Shown: piece by piece, positions 28,503-40,975 of the stretch
Layout: the number at the start of each line of letters is the position of its first letter
Position numbering within the stretch: the stretch's first letter is position 1
NCBI RefSeq assembly: GCF_014084105.1
Contig: NZ_CP048289.1
Location: 2,861,922 to 2,925,921, forward strand
DNA length: 64,000 nucleotides
Direction: 5' to 3'
Source of the DNA: Streptacidiphilus sp. P02-A3a
GTDB lineage: Bacteria; Actinomycetota; Actinomycetes; Streptomycetales; Streptomycetaceae
Notes under the pieces: generated by a model
Seen by the model: only the letters and a program-made list of their open reading frames with translations
Database searches by the model: none
What the model was told of the DNA's origin: nothing
Made by a program: the position numbers and the translations under genes

Positions 28503-29378
28503 CGCGTCGCCGCCGTCGGAGGCCTTCCCCGGCGGCTGGTTGTCCCGCCGCTTGAGGTAGCGCTCGAACTCGCGGGCGATCGCCTCGCCCGAGGCCTCCG
28601 GCAGTTCCGCCGTGTCCTTGGCCTCCTCCAGTTGCTGCACGTACTCGGCGACCTCGCTGTCCTCGGCCGCCAGCTGGTCCACACCCAGCTGCCAGGCCCG
28701 GGAGTCGTCGGGCAGCTCGCCCAGCGGCACCCGTACGTCCAGCAGGTCCTCGACCTTGTTCAGCAGCGCCAGCGTCGCCTTCGGGTTCGGCGGCTGCGCG
28801 ACGTAGTGCGGCACCGCCGCCCAGAAGGTGACCGTGGGGATGCCCGCGTGCGCGCAGGCCTCCTGGAGTACCCCGACGATGCCGGTGGGCCCCTCGTAGC
28901 GGCTCTCCTCCAGGTCCAGGCTGCGGGCCAGGTCCCCGTCCGAGGTGACCCCGCTGACCGGCACCGGGCGGGTGTGCGGGGTGTCGCCCAGCAGCGCCCC
29001 CAGGATCACCACCATCTCCACGCCCAGCTCGTGGGCGAGGCCCAGCAGTTCCTGGCAGAAGGTCCGCCACCGCATGCTCGGCTCGATCCCCCGGATCAGC
29101 ACCAGGTCACGGGTACGCGGCTCGGTCACCCTGACCACCGACAGCCGGGTCGTCGGCCAGGTGATCCGGCGAACGCCGCCCTCCATCCACACGGTCGGAC
29201 GGTTGACCTGGAAGTCGTAGTAGTCCTCCGCGTCGAGCGCGGCGAAGACCTTTCCGCCCCAGATCTCGTCCAGGTGCTCCACCGCCGCCGACGCGGCGTC
29301 GCCGGCGTCGTTCCAGCCCTCGAACGCGGCCACCATGACCGGGTCGATGAGCTCGGGCACGTCATCGAGCTCGACCAC
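28494..29378 (-). CDS. PAC2 family protein
   Basis: 294 residues. The PAC2 domain (proteasome-assembly-chaperone-like fold) is shown by PELIDPVMVAAFEGWNDAGDAASAAVEHL, DYYDFQVNRPTVWMEGGVRRITWPTTRLSVVR, DLVLIRGIEPSMRWRTFCQELLGLAHELGVEMVVILGALLGDTPHTRP and GIVGVLQEACAHAGIPTVTFWAAVPHYVAQPPNPKATLALL. PAC2 proteins in archaea and eukaryotes assist 20S assembly; in actinobacteria the role is unproven, though this genome has a proteasome locus 13 kb away. GTG 29378 follows AAGGAGG; the frame also opens upstream to 29516 but without a good start. Confidence 0.92.
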   Translation of the reverse strand: MVELDDVPELIDPVMVAAFEGWNDAGDAASAAVEHLDEIWGGKVFAALDAEDYYDFQVNRPTVWMEGGVRRITWPTTRLSVVRVTEPRTRDLVLIRGIEPSMRWRTFCQELLGLAHELGVEMVVILGALLGDTPHTRPVPVSGVTSDGDLARSLDLEESRYEGPTGIVGVLQEACAHAGIPTVTFWAAVPHYVAQPPNPKATLALLNKVEDLLDVRVPLGELPDDSRAWQLGVDQLAAEDSEVAEYVQQLEEAKDTAELPEASGEAIAREFERYLKRRDNQPPGKASDGGDAAE

Positions 29379-29553
29379 CCGGGCCTCCTTCCGCTTGCCG
29401 TGGAACCAGCTGTTCCACGGATGGTTAAGTGCCCAGCGTACGGCGAAGAATGCCGCCAGGTCCGGGAGTAACCGCACGTGGTGGGCAGCGGTCCGGCCGC
29501 GGCCCCCGCTGTCCACCTGGTAGTCACCTCCACCGCCGGGCCGGGGCAGCGAC

Positions 29554-29559
29554 TAGGCT
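29554..29559 (+). promoter_or_regulatory. Probable -10 element for metH
   Basis: TAGGCT matches the Streptomyces housekeeping -10 form. It gives a leader of about 50 bases before the metH ATG. I see no cobalamin or SAM riboswitch in this short space. Confidence 0.4.
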
Positions 29560-29618
29560 GGCTGGGCGCGCGTCGCGACGCGTGCAGTCGACAGCCGTCG
29601 CACCCAGGGAGCAGCAGC

Positions 29619-33110
<3,492 letters not shown>

Positions 33111-33183
33111 ACACCGCGCGCGCGGCGCGGTCGCGGCGGCCGGGCGGCCTATCGTGGTCATTCCCCGACCAGGAAGGCCGCCC

Positions 33184-33873
33184 GTGACCACATACGCTTC
33201 CGCCGTGCCGCTCGACCGGGAGTCCACCGGGCTGCAGGCCGTGCTGCTGGACATGGACGGCACCCTGGTTGACACCGAGGACCTGTGGTGGGAGGCCGAG
33301 CTGTCGCTGCTCGCCGAGCTCGGCCACCGGCTGGACCACGCCGACCGGGAGGCCGTCGTCGGCGGTCCGATGAGCCGGGTGGTGGACCACCTGCTCGCGG
33401 TCAGCGGGCTCGCGCTGACCGCCGAGCGGCTCGGCACCATGATCAACGACCGCTTCGCGGAGCGGATCGCCCACGGCGTGCCGCTGCGGCCCGGCGCGGC
33501 CGAGCTGCTGGCCGAACTCGCGGCCGAGGGGATCCCGGCCGCCCTGGTCTCGGCCTCGCACCGGCGGATCATCGACCTGGTGCTGGAGACCCTGGGCAGC
33601 CACCACTTCGCCTTCACCGTGGCCGGGGACGAGGTGGAGCGCACCAAGCCGCACCCCGACCCGTACCTGCTGGCGGCGGCCCGGCTGGGCGCGGAGCCCG
33701 GCCGCTGCGTGGTGATCGAGGACGCCCCGACCGGCGTCCGCTCGGGCGAGGCGGCGGGCTGCCGGGTGCTCGCGGTGCCCTCGGTCGCGGCCATCGAACC
33801 GGCTCCGGGACGCACCGTGCGGGCGTCGCTGGAGGGGGTCAGCGTGGCGCTGCTGCGGGGGCTCGTGCCCTGA
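33184..33873 (+). CDS. HAD-superfamily phosphatase (beta-phosphoglucomutase-like)
   Basis: 229 residues. HAD motif I is LLDMDGTLVDTED (nucleophile D23, acid/base D25). Motif II is ALVSASHRR, motif III includes K of VERTKPHPDPYLLAA, and motif IV is CVVIEDAPTGVRSGEAAGC. A four-helix cap lies between motifs I and II. It hydrolyses small phosphomonoesters or acts as a mutase; the substrate is unknown. GTG 33184 follows AGGAAGG. It may be co-transcribed with metH. Confidence 0.92.
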   Translation: MTTYASAVPLDRESTGLQAVLLDMDGTLVDTEDLWWEAELSLLAELGHRLDHADREAVVGGPMSRVVDHLLAVSGLALTAERLGTMINDRFAERIAHGVPLRPGAAELLAELAAEGIPAALVSASHRRIIDLVLETLGSHHFAFTVAGDEVERTKPHPDPYLLAAARLGAEPGRCVVIEDAPTGVRSGEAAGCRVLAVPSVAAIEPAPGRTVRASLEGVSVALLRGLVP

Positions 33874-34182
33874 TCTGACGGGCCGTCAAGGTAACTACCT
33901 GCTAACGCCAAATCGGTCATCTGGGGCCGTTGGGTGGCAATTCGCCCTGCCCTGGACCCACCCTGGGTCAACCGCTCTCGGGGTTCATGGCAACGTATGG
34001 GACGCTACACGCGATCGGAACACTTGCGCGCAACAGGCGTCACCCCAGTGCGTGGTGGCGCATGCTGCCCGGCCCCCTCAGGCCGCGCCGCCGCGCCCGG
34101 TGCCTACCCCGCCCGGAGCCGTGGTGCGGTCGTACGACCCCGGTACGGCGTCCACAGCGCCGGCCTGGAAAGTAAGGAAGTC
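33874..34182. other. Intergenic region before the solute-binding lipoprotein
   Basis: About 309 bp. It should hold the promoter of the next gene. The AT-richer stretch at about 33885-34030 is the likely site, but I cannot assign -35/-10 boxes. No RNA gene or repeat seen. Confidence 0.45.
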
Positions 34183-35844
34183 ATGTCAGCAGCCAAACGG
34201 CTGGCGACGCTCGGCTGCGTCGGCCTGCTCGCCACCACCTCTGCCTGCGCGTCCTCCGGCTCCTCGTCGAGCGGCGTGAGCGGTGAGTCGAAGACCAGCA
34301 TCACCATGGGCACCATCGAGGCGTACTCCTCGCTCGACCCGGCCGGGGCCTACGACAACGGCTCCTGGATGCTGTTCTACAACATCTACCAGCGGCTGCT
34401 GAGCTACGCGCCCGGCGCCACCATCCCCACCCCGGACGCCGCCAGCAGCTGCGCCTTCGTCGGCTCCGCCGACACCACCTACACCTGCACCCTGCGCCCC
34501 GGCCTGACCTTCTCCAACGGCGACCCGCTGAACGCCGCCGCGGTGAAGTTCTCGCTCGACCGGGTGGTCGAGATAGGCAAGCTGAAGCGGGACAACGGCT
34601 CCGGCGTCAGCATCCTGCTGAGCACCCTGCAGTCGGTCTCCACCAGCGGCGACCTCGGGGTCACCTTCCACCTGAACACCCCGGACGCGACCTTCCCCGA
34701 CCGCCTGGCCTCCGGCGTCGGGTCGATCGTCGACCCCAGGACCTTCTCCGGCACCTCGCTGCTCACCGGCAACGACCCGGTGGCCTCCGGCGTCTACAAG
34801 GTCGACTCGGTGCAGCTCGGCAGCCCGGTCGACGGCAAGGCCAACCCGCAGTCGGTCAGCATGTCGCTGAACCCGAACTACAAGGGCCAGGCGATCAGCT
34901 CCACCAGCAAGGCGATGAACTCCAGCGTCACCATGAAGTACTACGCCGACTCCGGCAGCGTGATGAAGGCGCTGAGCAACGGCGACATCGACCTCAACGC
35001 CAGCAGTGACCTGGCCGCCGCCGACCTGGTCCGGCTACAGGCCCAGCAGGTGCTCGGCAAGGGGCTGCAGGTCGACACCGGCGCCGGGACCGAGACCCGG
35101 ATGATCATCCTGAACGTCAAGAACGGCCCGTTCACCGACCCGGCGGCGCGCCGGGCCGTGGCCGAGCTGGTCGACCGGGACGCCATCGCCGACAACGTCT
35201 ACCAGCGCACCGTCGTCCCGCTGTACTCGCTGATCCCGCAGGGCATCGGCGACGCGACCACGCCGTTCGAGGACCTCTACCAGACCGGTCCGAGCTCCTC
35301 GACCGCAGCCGAGGTCAAGAGCCAGCTGAACCGGGCCGGGGTGAAGCTGCCGATCAGCTTCCCTTACTACTACGCCCGGTCCACGCCGGGCAGCGACGCC
35401 GAGGCGGCGCTGATCAAGCAGCAGCTTGAGGTCGACGGGATCTTCCAGGTCTCCCTCAAGCCGGTGCCCACCCTGAACGACCTGATCACCCAGTGGAGCA
35501 CCGGGAAGATCGAGGCCTCGGTGTCCGGCTGGTCCGCGGACTACCCGGACCCGGACGACTACGTCTCCCCGTTCCTGGGCTCGCCCGGCACCTTCGGCAG
35601 CTACTACACCGACTCCGAGATCAGCAACACGCTGACGCCGGAGACGCTGAAGCTGGACGACCGGGGCAGCGCCCTGGCCCAGAGCACCTTCGCCAAGATC
35701 CAGACGGACCTGGCCAAGGACGCCGCGTACATCCCGCTGTGGCAGGACAAGCAGTTCATCGTCACCCAGGGCAACATCACCGGGGTCCCGCTGACCCTGG
35801 ACACCGCCGAGATCATGCGCTTCTGGATGGTCGGCAAGAGCTGA
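34183..35844 (+). CDS. ABC transporter substrate-binding lipoprotein (peptide/nickel family 5)
   Basis: 553 residues. An N-terminal lipoprotein signal, AAKRLATLGCVGLLATTSAC, ends in C22 (lipobox TSAC is slightly weak), then a Ser/Gly linker. The SBP_bac_5 domain follows: ITMGTIEAYSSLDPAGAYDNGSWMLFYNIYQRLLSY, TYTCTLRPGLTFSNGDPLNAAAVKFSLDRV, LNASSDLAAAD, ARRAVAELVDRDAIADNVYQ, ADYPDPDDYVSPFLGS. It should capture oligopeptides or similar solutes outside the membrane. No permease or ATPase genes adjoin, so it is an orphan receptor. ATG 34183 follows AAGGAAG. Confidence 0.93.
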   Translation: MSAAKRLATLGCVGLLATTSACASSGSSSSGVSGESKTSITMGTIEAYSSLDPAGAYDNGSWMLFYNIYQRLLSYAPGATIPTPDAASSCAFVGSADTTYTCTLRPGLTFSNGDPLNAAAVKFSLDRVVEIGKLKRDNGSGVSILLSTLQSVSTSGDLGVTFHLNTPDATFPDRLASGVGSIVDPRTFSGTSLLTGNDPVASGVYKVDSVQLGSPVDGKANPQSVSMSLNPNYKGQAISSTSKAMNSSVTMKYYADSGSVMKALSNGDIDLNASSDLAAADLVRLQAQQVLGKGLQVDTGAGTETRMIILNVKNGPFTDPAARRAVAELVDRDAIADNVYQRTVVPLYSLIPQGIGDATTPFEDLYQTGPSSSTAAEVKSQLNRAGVKLPISFPYYYARSTPGSDAEAALIKQQLEVDGIFQVSLKPVPTLNDLITQWSTGKIEASVSGWSADYPDPDDYVSPFLGSPGTFGSYYTDSEISNTLTPETLKLDDRGSALAQSTFAKIQTDLAKDAAYIPLWQDKQFIVTQGNITGVPLTLDTAEIMRFWMVGKS

Positions 35845-35884
35845 GGGCCGAAAGGCCGGGAGCCAGGAGCCGACCGCGCGACCG

Positions 35885-35934
35885 GAGCGGCCCGGGCGCG
35901 GGACCACACCGCTGGTCCCGCGCCCGGGCCGCTC
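35885..35934. terminator. Bidirectional terminator between convergent genes
   Basis: A 22-bp perfect stem (35885-35906 with 35913-35934) with loop CACCGC. It lies between the plus-strand lipoprotein gene and the minus-strand response regulator gene. Confidence 0.85.
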
Positions 35935-35968
35935 CCCGCCGCGGGGCCCGCGGCCCCGGCCGCCGGCC

Positions 35969-36652
35969 TCAGCTCGCGCCGGGGCGCACCAGGCCGCTCT
36001 CGTAGGCGAACACCGCCGCCTGCACCCGGTCCCGCAGCCCCAGCTTGGTCAGCACATGGCCGACATGGGTCTTCACCGTGGTCTCGCTGACGAAGAGCTC
36101 ACCGGCGACCTCGGAGTTGGACATCCCCCGGGCCACCAGCTTCAGCACCTCCACCTCGCGCTCGGTCAGCGTCGCCAGCGCCGCCGGCGGGGCCTCGTCG
36201 CCCGAGGGCAGCCGCCCCGCGTACATGTCCAGCAGCCGCCGGGTGACGCTCGGCGCCAGCATCGCCGCGCCGTCGGCGACCACCCGGATCGCCTGCACCA
36301 GCTCCTCGGCCGGGACGTCCTTCAGCAGGAAGCCGCTGGCCCCCGCGCGCAGCGCCTCCACCACGTACTCGTCCAGGTCGAAGGTGGTCAGCACGAGCAC
36401 CTTCGCCGGGCCGTCGCGGCCCGGCCCGGCGATCCGGCGGGTGGCCTCCACACCGTCCATCCGGGGCATCCGGATGTCCATCAGCACGACGTCCGGCTGG
36501 AGCACCCGGACCTGGTCCAGGGCCTGCTGGCCGTCCCCGGCCTCACCGACCACGGCGATGTCCGCCTCGGCCTCCAGGATCATCCGGAAGCCGGTACGCA
36601 ACAGCGGCTGGTCATCGACCAGCAGCACTCGGATCGCCACAACTCGCTCCAC
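35969..36652 (-). CDS. NarL/FixJ-type response regulator, orphan
   Basis: 227 residues. Receiver domain (about 7-125): VLLVDDQPLL (acidic pocket), VVLMDIRMPRMDGVEATRRI (phospho-acceptor D59), LVLTTFDLDEYVVEAL and GFLLKDVPAEEL (K109 region). LuxR helix-turn-helix (about 160-215): TLTEREVEVLKLVARGMSNSEVAGELFVSETTVKTHVGHVLTKLGLRDR. The GTG start at 36652 directly follows the stop codon of the exonuclease gene (TGAGTG), so translation is probably coupled; GTG 36640 is an alternative. No histidine kinase is nearby. Confidence 0.95.
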   Translation of the reverse strand: MERVVAIRVLLVDDQPLLRTGFRMILEAEADIAVVGEAGDGQQALDQVRVLQPDVVLMDIRMPRMDGVEATRRIAGPGRDGPAKVLVLTTFDLDEYVVEALRAGASGFLLKDVPAEELVQAIRVVADGAAMLAPSVTRRLLDMYAGRLPSGDEAPPAALATLTEREVEVLKLVARGMSNSEVAGELFVSETTVKTHVGHVLTKLGLRDRVQAAVFAYESGLVRPGAS

Positions 36653-37564
36653 TCATCGGTCCCCCGCACCAGAGGCGGTCGGTACCTCCAAAGGGTACGG
36701 CGGGGGAGTGCCGCCGTAAGCCGGGCACAGGGCCTGGTGCGCGCACCAGTCGCAGAGCCGGTTCGGCGTGGCCGGCCAGTCGCCGGTCTCCAGCGCCCGC
36801 TGGATCGCCGCCCACAGCGCCAGCAGCTTGCGCTCCACCGCCCGCAGGTCCGCCAGATCCGGGTCGTAGCTGACCACCGCGCCCCCGCCGCCCAGGTAGA
36901 CCAGCTGCAACCGGCGCGGCACCACCCCGCGCAGCCGCCACAGCACCAGCGCGTAGAACTTCATCTGGAACATGGCCTTGCCCTCGTAGTCGCGCGAGGG
37001 CGCCTTGCCGGTCTTGTAGTCCACGATCCGGACCTCGCCGGTGGGGGCCACGTCCACCCGGTCGACGTAGCCGCGCAGCCGCAGCCCGGAGTCCAGCTCG
37101 GTCTCCACGTACAGCTCCCGCTCGGCGGGCTCCAGCCGGTTCGGGTCCTCCAGCCGGAACCAGCCGTCCAGCAGCTGCTCCGCCTCGGCCAGCCAGCGGG
37201 CGAGCTCCGCGCCGTCGGCGTCCTGCGGGAAGAGCCCGGCCAGCTCCGGCCGCTTCCCCAGCAGCCGCGCCCACTCCGGGCGCAGCAGCGCCCGCGCCGC
37301 CTCCGGGGTGCGCTGCCCGGCCGGGGCGTCGAACAGCCGCTCCAGCACGGCGTGCACCACGGTGCCCCTGGTCGCGGCGGCACTCGGCGGTTCGGGCAGC
37401 TTGTCGATCACCCGCAGCCGGTACAGCAGCGGGCAGGTCATGAAGTCCCCCGCCCGCGAGGGCGAGAGCGCGACCGGCGCGGCGGCGGGCCGCGCGGCGG
37501 GCGCGGGCGGAGTGTCGACGGGCGGGGCGTCGACCGGCAGGGTGTCGGCGGCGGACTGGTGCAT
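36653..37564 (-). CDS. RecB-family (PD-(D/E)XK) exonuclease
   Basis: 303 residues. After a Pro/Ala-rich start, LSPSRAGDFMTCPLLYRLRVIDKLPEPPSAAATRGTVVHAVLERLF gives the entry motif. YVDRVDVAPTGEVRIVDYKTGKAPS supplies the D-x(n)-DYKT nuclease core. C-terminal CDWCAHQALCPAY, together with the cysteine in FMTCPL, makes an AddB-type iron-sulfur cage. It is a single nuclease domain without helicase, like Cas4/RecB stand-alone proteins, likely acting in DNA repair. ATG 37564 sits 6 bp after the -10 of a PafBC-type promoter, implying a leaderless message. Co-transcribed with the response regulator. Confidence 0.93.
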   Translation of the reverse strand: MHQSAADTLPVDAPPVDTPPAPAARPAAAPVALSPSRAGDFMTCPLLYRLRVIDKLPEPPSAAATRGTVVHAVLERLFDAPAGQRTPEAARALLRPEWARLLGKRPELAGLFPQDADGAELARWLAEAEQLLDGWFRLEDPNRLEPAERELYVETELDSGLRLRGYVDRVDVAPTGEVRIVDYKTGKAPSRDYEGKAMFQMKFYALVLWRLRGVVPRRLQLVYLGGGGAVVSYDPDLADLRAVERKLLALWAAIQRALETGDWPATPNRLCDWCAHQALCPAYGGTPPPYPLEVPTASGAGDR

Positions 37565-37570
37565 GCGGTG

Positions 37571-37593
37571 AGCCTATGGCCCGGCACTGACAG
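37571..37593 (-). promoter_or_regulatory. PafBC-dependent (RecA-NDp) promoter for the RecB-family gene
   Basis: On the minus strand TGTCAGTG (37592-37585) is followed by eight bases and TAGGCT (37576-37571). All core positions of TTGTCRGTG-N8-TAnnnT match except the first, less conserved T (C here, 37593). The hexamer ends 6 bp before ATG 37564. Confidence 0.75.
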
Positions 37594-37748
37594 CCAGGTA
37601 CCGAACGGCCCGCCGGTACACCCCCGCCGGGTTGGGTAGGTATCAGGTGCACGGCCGGGCCCGGCGGCAGCGCGGCGTGGTGATCGCGTAGCTTTGGGCC
37701 CGGGGGCGCGCACCCGCACGCCGACCCGACGGTACGGAGGGGGCCGCA

Positions 37749-38939
37749 ATGAGCGACACCGAGGACGACCGCCCCTCAGGCGCCCTGCTGATGGGGCGCC
37801 CCTTCGGCGTGCCGGTCTACGTCACTCCCACCTGGTTCCTGATCACCGGACTGATCACCTGGATCTTCGGCGGCCAGATCGACACGGTGCTGCCCGGCCT
37901 CGGCGCCGCCCGCTACCTGGTCGCGCTCTTCTTCGCGCTGGCCTTCTACGGCTCGGTGCTGGTGCACGAACTCGCCCACACGGTGGTGGCGCTGCGCTAC
38001 CGGCTCCCGGTCAAGCGGATCCAGCTGCAGTTCTTCGGCGGCGTCTCGGAGATCGAGAAGGAGGCCCAGAGCGCCGGGCGCGAGTTCTGGCTGGCCTTCT
38101 CCGGACCGCTGCTGTCGCTGGTCCTCGGCGTGCTCTTCCTCGGCGGTATGCAACTGGTCGAGGCGGGCACCGTGCCCGGGGTGCTGCTGGCCGCGCTGAT
38201 GCTCAGCAACGTCGTGGTGGCCGCCTTCAACCTGCTGCCCGGACTCCCGCTGGACGGCGGCCGGATGCTCCGCGCCGTGGTCTGGAAGGTCACCGGCAAC
38301 CCGATGACCGGCACCGTCACCGCCGCCTGGGCCGGACGGCTGCTGGCCCTGTGCGTGCTGATCGGCATGCCCACCCTGGCCGCCTACCAGGCCCCCGCCG
38401 CCGGAACCACCACCATGCTGGTGGACGCGGTGCTCGGCGCGGTGCTCGCCGCCATCATCTGGAACGGCGCGACCGGCAGCGTCCGGGTCGCCCGGCTGCG
38501 CGAGCGGCTGCCGGAACTGGGCGCCCGCACCCTGGCCAGGCCCGCCGTCAGCGTGGCCTACGACACCCCGCTGGCCGAGGCGCTGCGCCGGGTCGAGGCG
38601 GCGGGCGCGCGCGGACTGGTGATCGCCGACGGCCAGGGCGAGCCGGTGGCCCTGGTCCGCGAGCAGGCCGTGCGGGCCATCCCGGAGCACCGGCGGCCGT
38701 GGACCGCCGTCGGCGCGGTCGCCCGCGAACTGGAGCCGGGCCTGCGGATCCGGGCCGACCTGGTCGGCGAGGACCTGCTGGACACGCTGCGGGCCAACCC
38801 CGCCAGCGAGTACCTGGTGGTGGAACCCGACGGCAGCCCGCTCGGCGTGCTCGCGGCCCAGGACGTCGAGCTGGCCTTCGCCCGGGCCATGGCCGGACAG
38901 GCGCCGATCCCGCCGGTCCCCACCGGCTCCGCCGCCTGA
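37749..38939 (+). CDS. Site-2 protease (M50) with CBS-domain pair
   Basis: 396-residue intramembrane metalloprotease. About six transmembrane helices; zinc ligands HELAH (H73, E74, H77) and the third ligand D169 in NLLPGLPLDGGRM. C-terminal residues about 255-385 form two CBS motifs (ALRRVEAAGARGLVIADGQGEPVALV and DLLDTLRANPASEYLVVEPDGSPLGVL), which usually sense adenine nucleotides. Domain order matches the SpoIVFB/Rip3 type. Targets would be membrane anti-sigma factors or similar; unknown here. ATG 37749 follows GGAGGGGGC. Divergent from the exonuclease operon. Confidence 0.94.
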   Translation: MSDTEDDRPSGALLMGRPFGVPVYVTPTWFLITGLITWIFGGQIDTVLPGLGAARYLVALFFALAFYGSVLVHELAHTVVALRYRLPVKRIQLQFFGGVSEIEKEAQSAGREFWLAFSGPLLSLVLGVLFLGGMQLVEAGTVPGVLLAALMLSNVVVAAFNLLPGLPLDGGRMLRAVVWKVTGNPMTGTVTAAWAGRLLALCVLIGMPTLAAYQAPAAGTTTMLVDAVLGAVLAAIIWNGATGSVRVARLRERLPELGARTLARPAVSVAYDTPLAEALRRVEAAGARGLVIADGQGEPVALVREQAVRAIPEHRRPWTAVGAVARELEPGLRIRADLVGEDLLDTLRANPASEYLVVEPDGSPLGVLAAQDVELAFARAMAGQAPIPPVPTGSAA

Positions 38940-39030
38940 CCGCCGCCTGACCGCCGCCACCGGACGCCCGACCCGGCCCACGGGGTCGAACCGGCGACGG
39001 AGGGCGGCAGAGGGCGCCCCGCCGGGGCAC

Positions 39031-39036
39031 TAGACT
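39031..39036 (+). promoter_or_regulatory. Probable -10 element for trmI
   Basis: TAGACT ends 7 bp before ATG 39044, so the transcript is probably leaderless. No TGTC element lies at PafBC spacing. Confidence 0.45.
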
Positions 39037-39043
39037 GTGATCC

Positions 39044-39982
39044 ATGTCAGAACCGACCGGCGCTGCCCGCCGCCGTGGGCCCTTCCAGGTCGGAGACCAG
39101 GTCCAGCTCACCGACCCCAAGGGTCGCCACCACACCATCACGCTCGAACCCGGCAAGGCGTTCCACACCCACAAGGGCGCCTTCTCGCACGACGAGCTGA
39201 TCGGAGCCCCCGAGGGCTCCGTGGTGCGCACCACCGGGAACATCCAGTACCTCGCGCTGCGCCCCCTGCTCTCCGACTACGTCCTCTCCATGCCGCGCGG
39301 TGCCGCCGTGGTCTACCCCAAGGACGCGGGGCAGATCGTCACCATGGCCGACATCTTCCCCGGCGCCCGCGTGGTCGAGGCCGGGGTCGGCTCCGGAGCG
39401 CTCAGCTGCTCGCTGCTGCGCGCGGTCGGCGACCACGGCTCGCTCTCGTCGTACGAGCGCCGCGAGGACTTCGCCGAGATCGCCCGCAACAACGTGGAGC
39501 GCTACTTCGGCGGCCCGCACCCGGCCTGGCGGCTCACCCTCGGCGACCTCCAGGACAACCTGGTCGAGACCGAGGTCGACCGGATGGTGCTGGACATGCT
39601 CGCCCCCTGGGAGTGCCTGGACGTCGCCGCCAAGGCCCTCGTCCCCGGCGGCGTGATCTGCTGCTACGTGGCCACCACCACCCAGCTCTCGCGCACCGTC
39701 GAGGCGCTGCGCGACCACGGCTGCTTCACCGAGCCGCAGGCCTGGGAGTCGATGGTGCGCAACTGGCACGTCGAAGGCCTGGCCGTGCGCCCGGACCACC
39801 GCATGATCGGCCACACCGGCTTCCTGCTCACCTCCCGTCGGCTCGCGGACGGCGTGGAACCGCCGCTGCGCCGCCGCCGCCCGGCCAAGGGCGCCTACGG
39901 GGACGTCGAGAGCCCGGTCCCGCCGCAGCCCGGCCGCTTCCTGAAACTGGCCGAGGCCGGTCGCCAGTCCGACGAGGACTGA
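39044..39982 (+). CDS. trmI: tRNA (adenine-N1)-methyltransferase (TrmI-type)
   Basis: 312 residues. SAM-dependent enzyme making m1A58 in the T-loop of tRNA. N-terminal barrel: PFQVGDQVQLTDPKGRHHTITLEPGKAFHTHKGAFSHDELIGAPEG. SAM motif I: GARVVEAGVGSGALSCSLLRAVG. Catalytic VDRMVLDMLAPWECLDVAAKALVPGGVICCYVATTTQLSRTVEAL. In actinobacteria this gene commonly lies next to the proteasome locus, as here. Probably leaderless from ATG 39044. Confidence 0.95.
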   Translation: MSEPTGAARRRGPFQVGDQVQLTDPKGRHHTITLEPGKAFHTHKGAFSHDELIGAPEGSVVRTTGNIQYLALRPLLSDYVLSMPRGAAVVYPKDAGQIVTMADIFPGARVVEAGVGSGALSCSLLRAVGDHGSLSSYERREDFAEIARNNVERYFGGPHPAWRLTLGDLQDNLVETEVDRMVLDMLAPWECLDVAAKALVPGGVICCYVATTTQLSRTVEALRDHGCFTEPQAWESMVRNWHVEGLAVRPDHRMIGHTGFLLTSRRLADGVEPPLRRRRPAKGAYGDVESPVPPQPGRFLKLAEAGRQSDED

Positions 39983-40263
39983 CCGCCCGCAGCCCGCACC
40001 CGGCCCCGCCCGGCACCAGCCGCGCGGGGCCGAGCCGTACCCGGGGGCACCCCGGAGCCGCGGCCGCCGCGCGGCGGCCACCCGCCGCCGCGCGGACGCC
40101 CCCGGTATGGGACGATGCTGCCCACCGAACCGGCCGCTCGTCCCGGCCGGGTCCCGATCCGGGGCCCCGCAGCACGGCACGCTCCCCGCACAGCCCGCGC
40201 GCGGCAGCCCCCTCGCACCCTGGCCGCGCCCCGCGGAGCGCCGCCCGGAAGGGGAGTGCACCC

Positions 40264-40899
40264 GTGGCCCAGCAGTCGCCAGGACCGGCAGCGCAGTCGC
40301 CAGGACCGGCAGCGCCGCGGCGGCCCGAACCGGCGGCCGCCCCGCCGCGGCCCCCGGCCCACACCCGGACCCTGGCCTGGCACTGGATCGGCACCGCCGC
40401 GGTACTCGCCGCCGCCGTCGGCACCGTGCTCGCGGTCGCCCCCGCCGACGCCTCCGCGCCGGCTCCGAACGGCCCGCACGCCGTCCCGGCCGCCGCCGCC
40501 CCGGATCCGGCCCGCGCGGTCTACCCGCTCGGCTGCGACGGGCTGCCGGTCAAGATCGACCAGAGCTTCGGCGCCGACCTCACCGGCGACGGCGCCGACG
40601 CCACCATCGCCGCCGCGCACTGCCTCTCGGCCACCGGCACCCCGCCGGACGGCCTGTACCTGCTGGAGCCCGGGCCCGGCGGACGCCCGCGCATCGCCGA
40701 CGTGCTGATCAGCTCCACCGAGGACCTGACCGTGCGCAGCGTGGACTTCCGCGGTGACGGCACGATCACCGCGGCCGTCGACGGCTACTCCTCGTCCGAC
40801 GTCCCGCGCTGCTGCCCCGACCTGCACGAGTCGCTGGTCTGGACGCCGCGGGGGCGGGGCTACCACCGCACGGTGGTGCTCACCGGCGACGAGGCCTGA
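40264..40899 (+). CDS. Secreted or membrane-anchored protein of unknown function
   Basis: 211 residues. A Pro/Ala/Gln-rich cytoplasmic start (1-38) precedes one transmembrane or signal segment (WHWIGTAAVLAAAVGTVLAVAPADASA, about 40-66). The outside part has four cysteines (YPLGCDGLPVKI, AAAHCLSA, DVPRCCPDLHESLVW), suggesting disulfides, with the shape of an FG-GAP-like or LppP/LprE-type extracellular fold. GTG 40264 follows AAGGGGAG. I do not recognise a family with certainty. Confidence 0.8.
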   Translation: MAQQSPGPAAQSPGPAAPRRPEPAAAPPRPPAHTRTLAWHWIGTAAVLAAAVGTVLAVAPADASAPAPNGPHAVPAAAAPDPARAVYPLGCDGLPVKIDQSFGADLTGDGADATIAAAHCLSATGTPPDGLYLLEPGPGGRPRIADVLISSTEDLTVRSVDFRGDGTITAAVDGYSSSDVPRCCPDLHESLVWTPRGRGYHRTVVLTGDEA

Positions 40900-40926
40900 C
40901 CCGGCCGCCGCCGAGCTGACAACAGG

Positions 40927-40966
40927 TCAGCCCCGCCCTGTGATCTTGGTCACAGAGCGGGGCTGA
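40927..40966. terminator. Bidirectional terminator
   Basis: A stem of about 10 bp outside and 5 bp inside (TCAGCCCCGC with GCGGGGCTGA, and TGTGA with TCACA) lies between the convergent secreted-protein and ferredoxin genes. Confidence 0.7.
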
Positions 40967-40975
40967 TCCGTCGGG

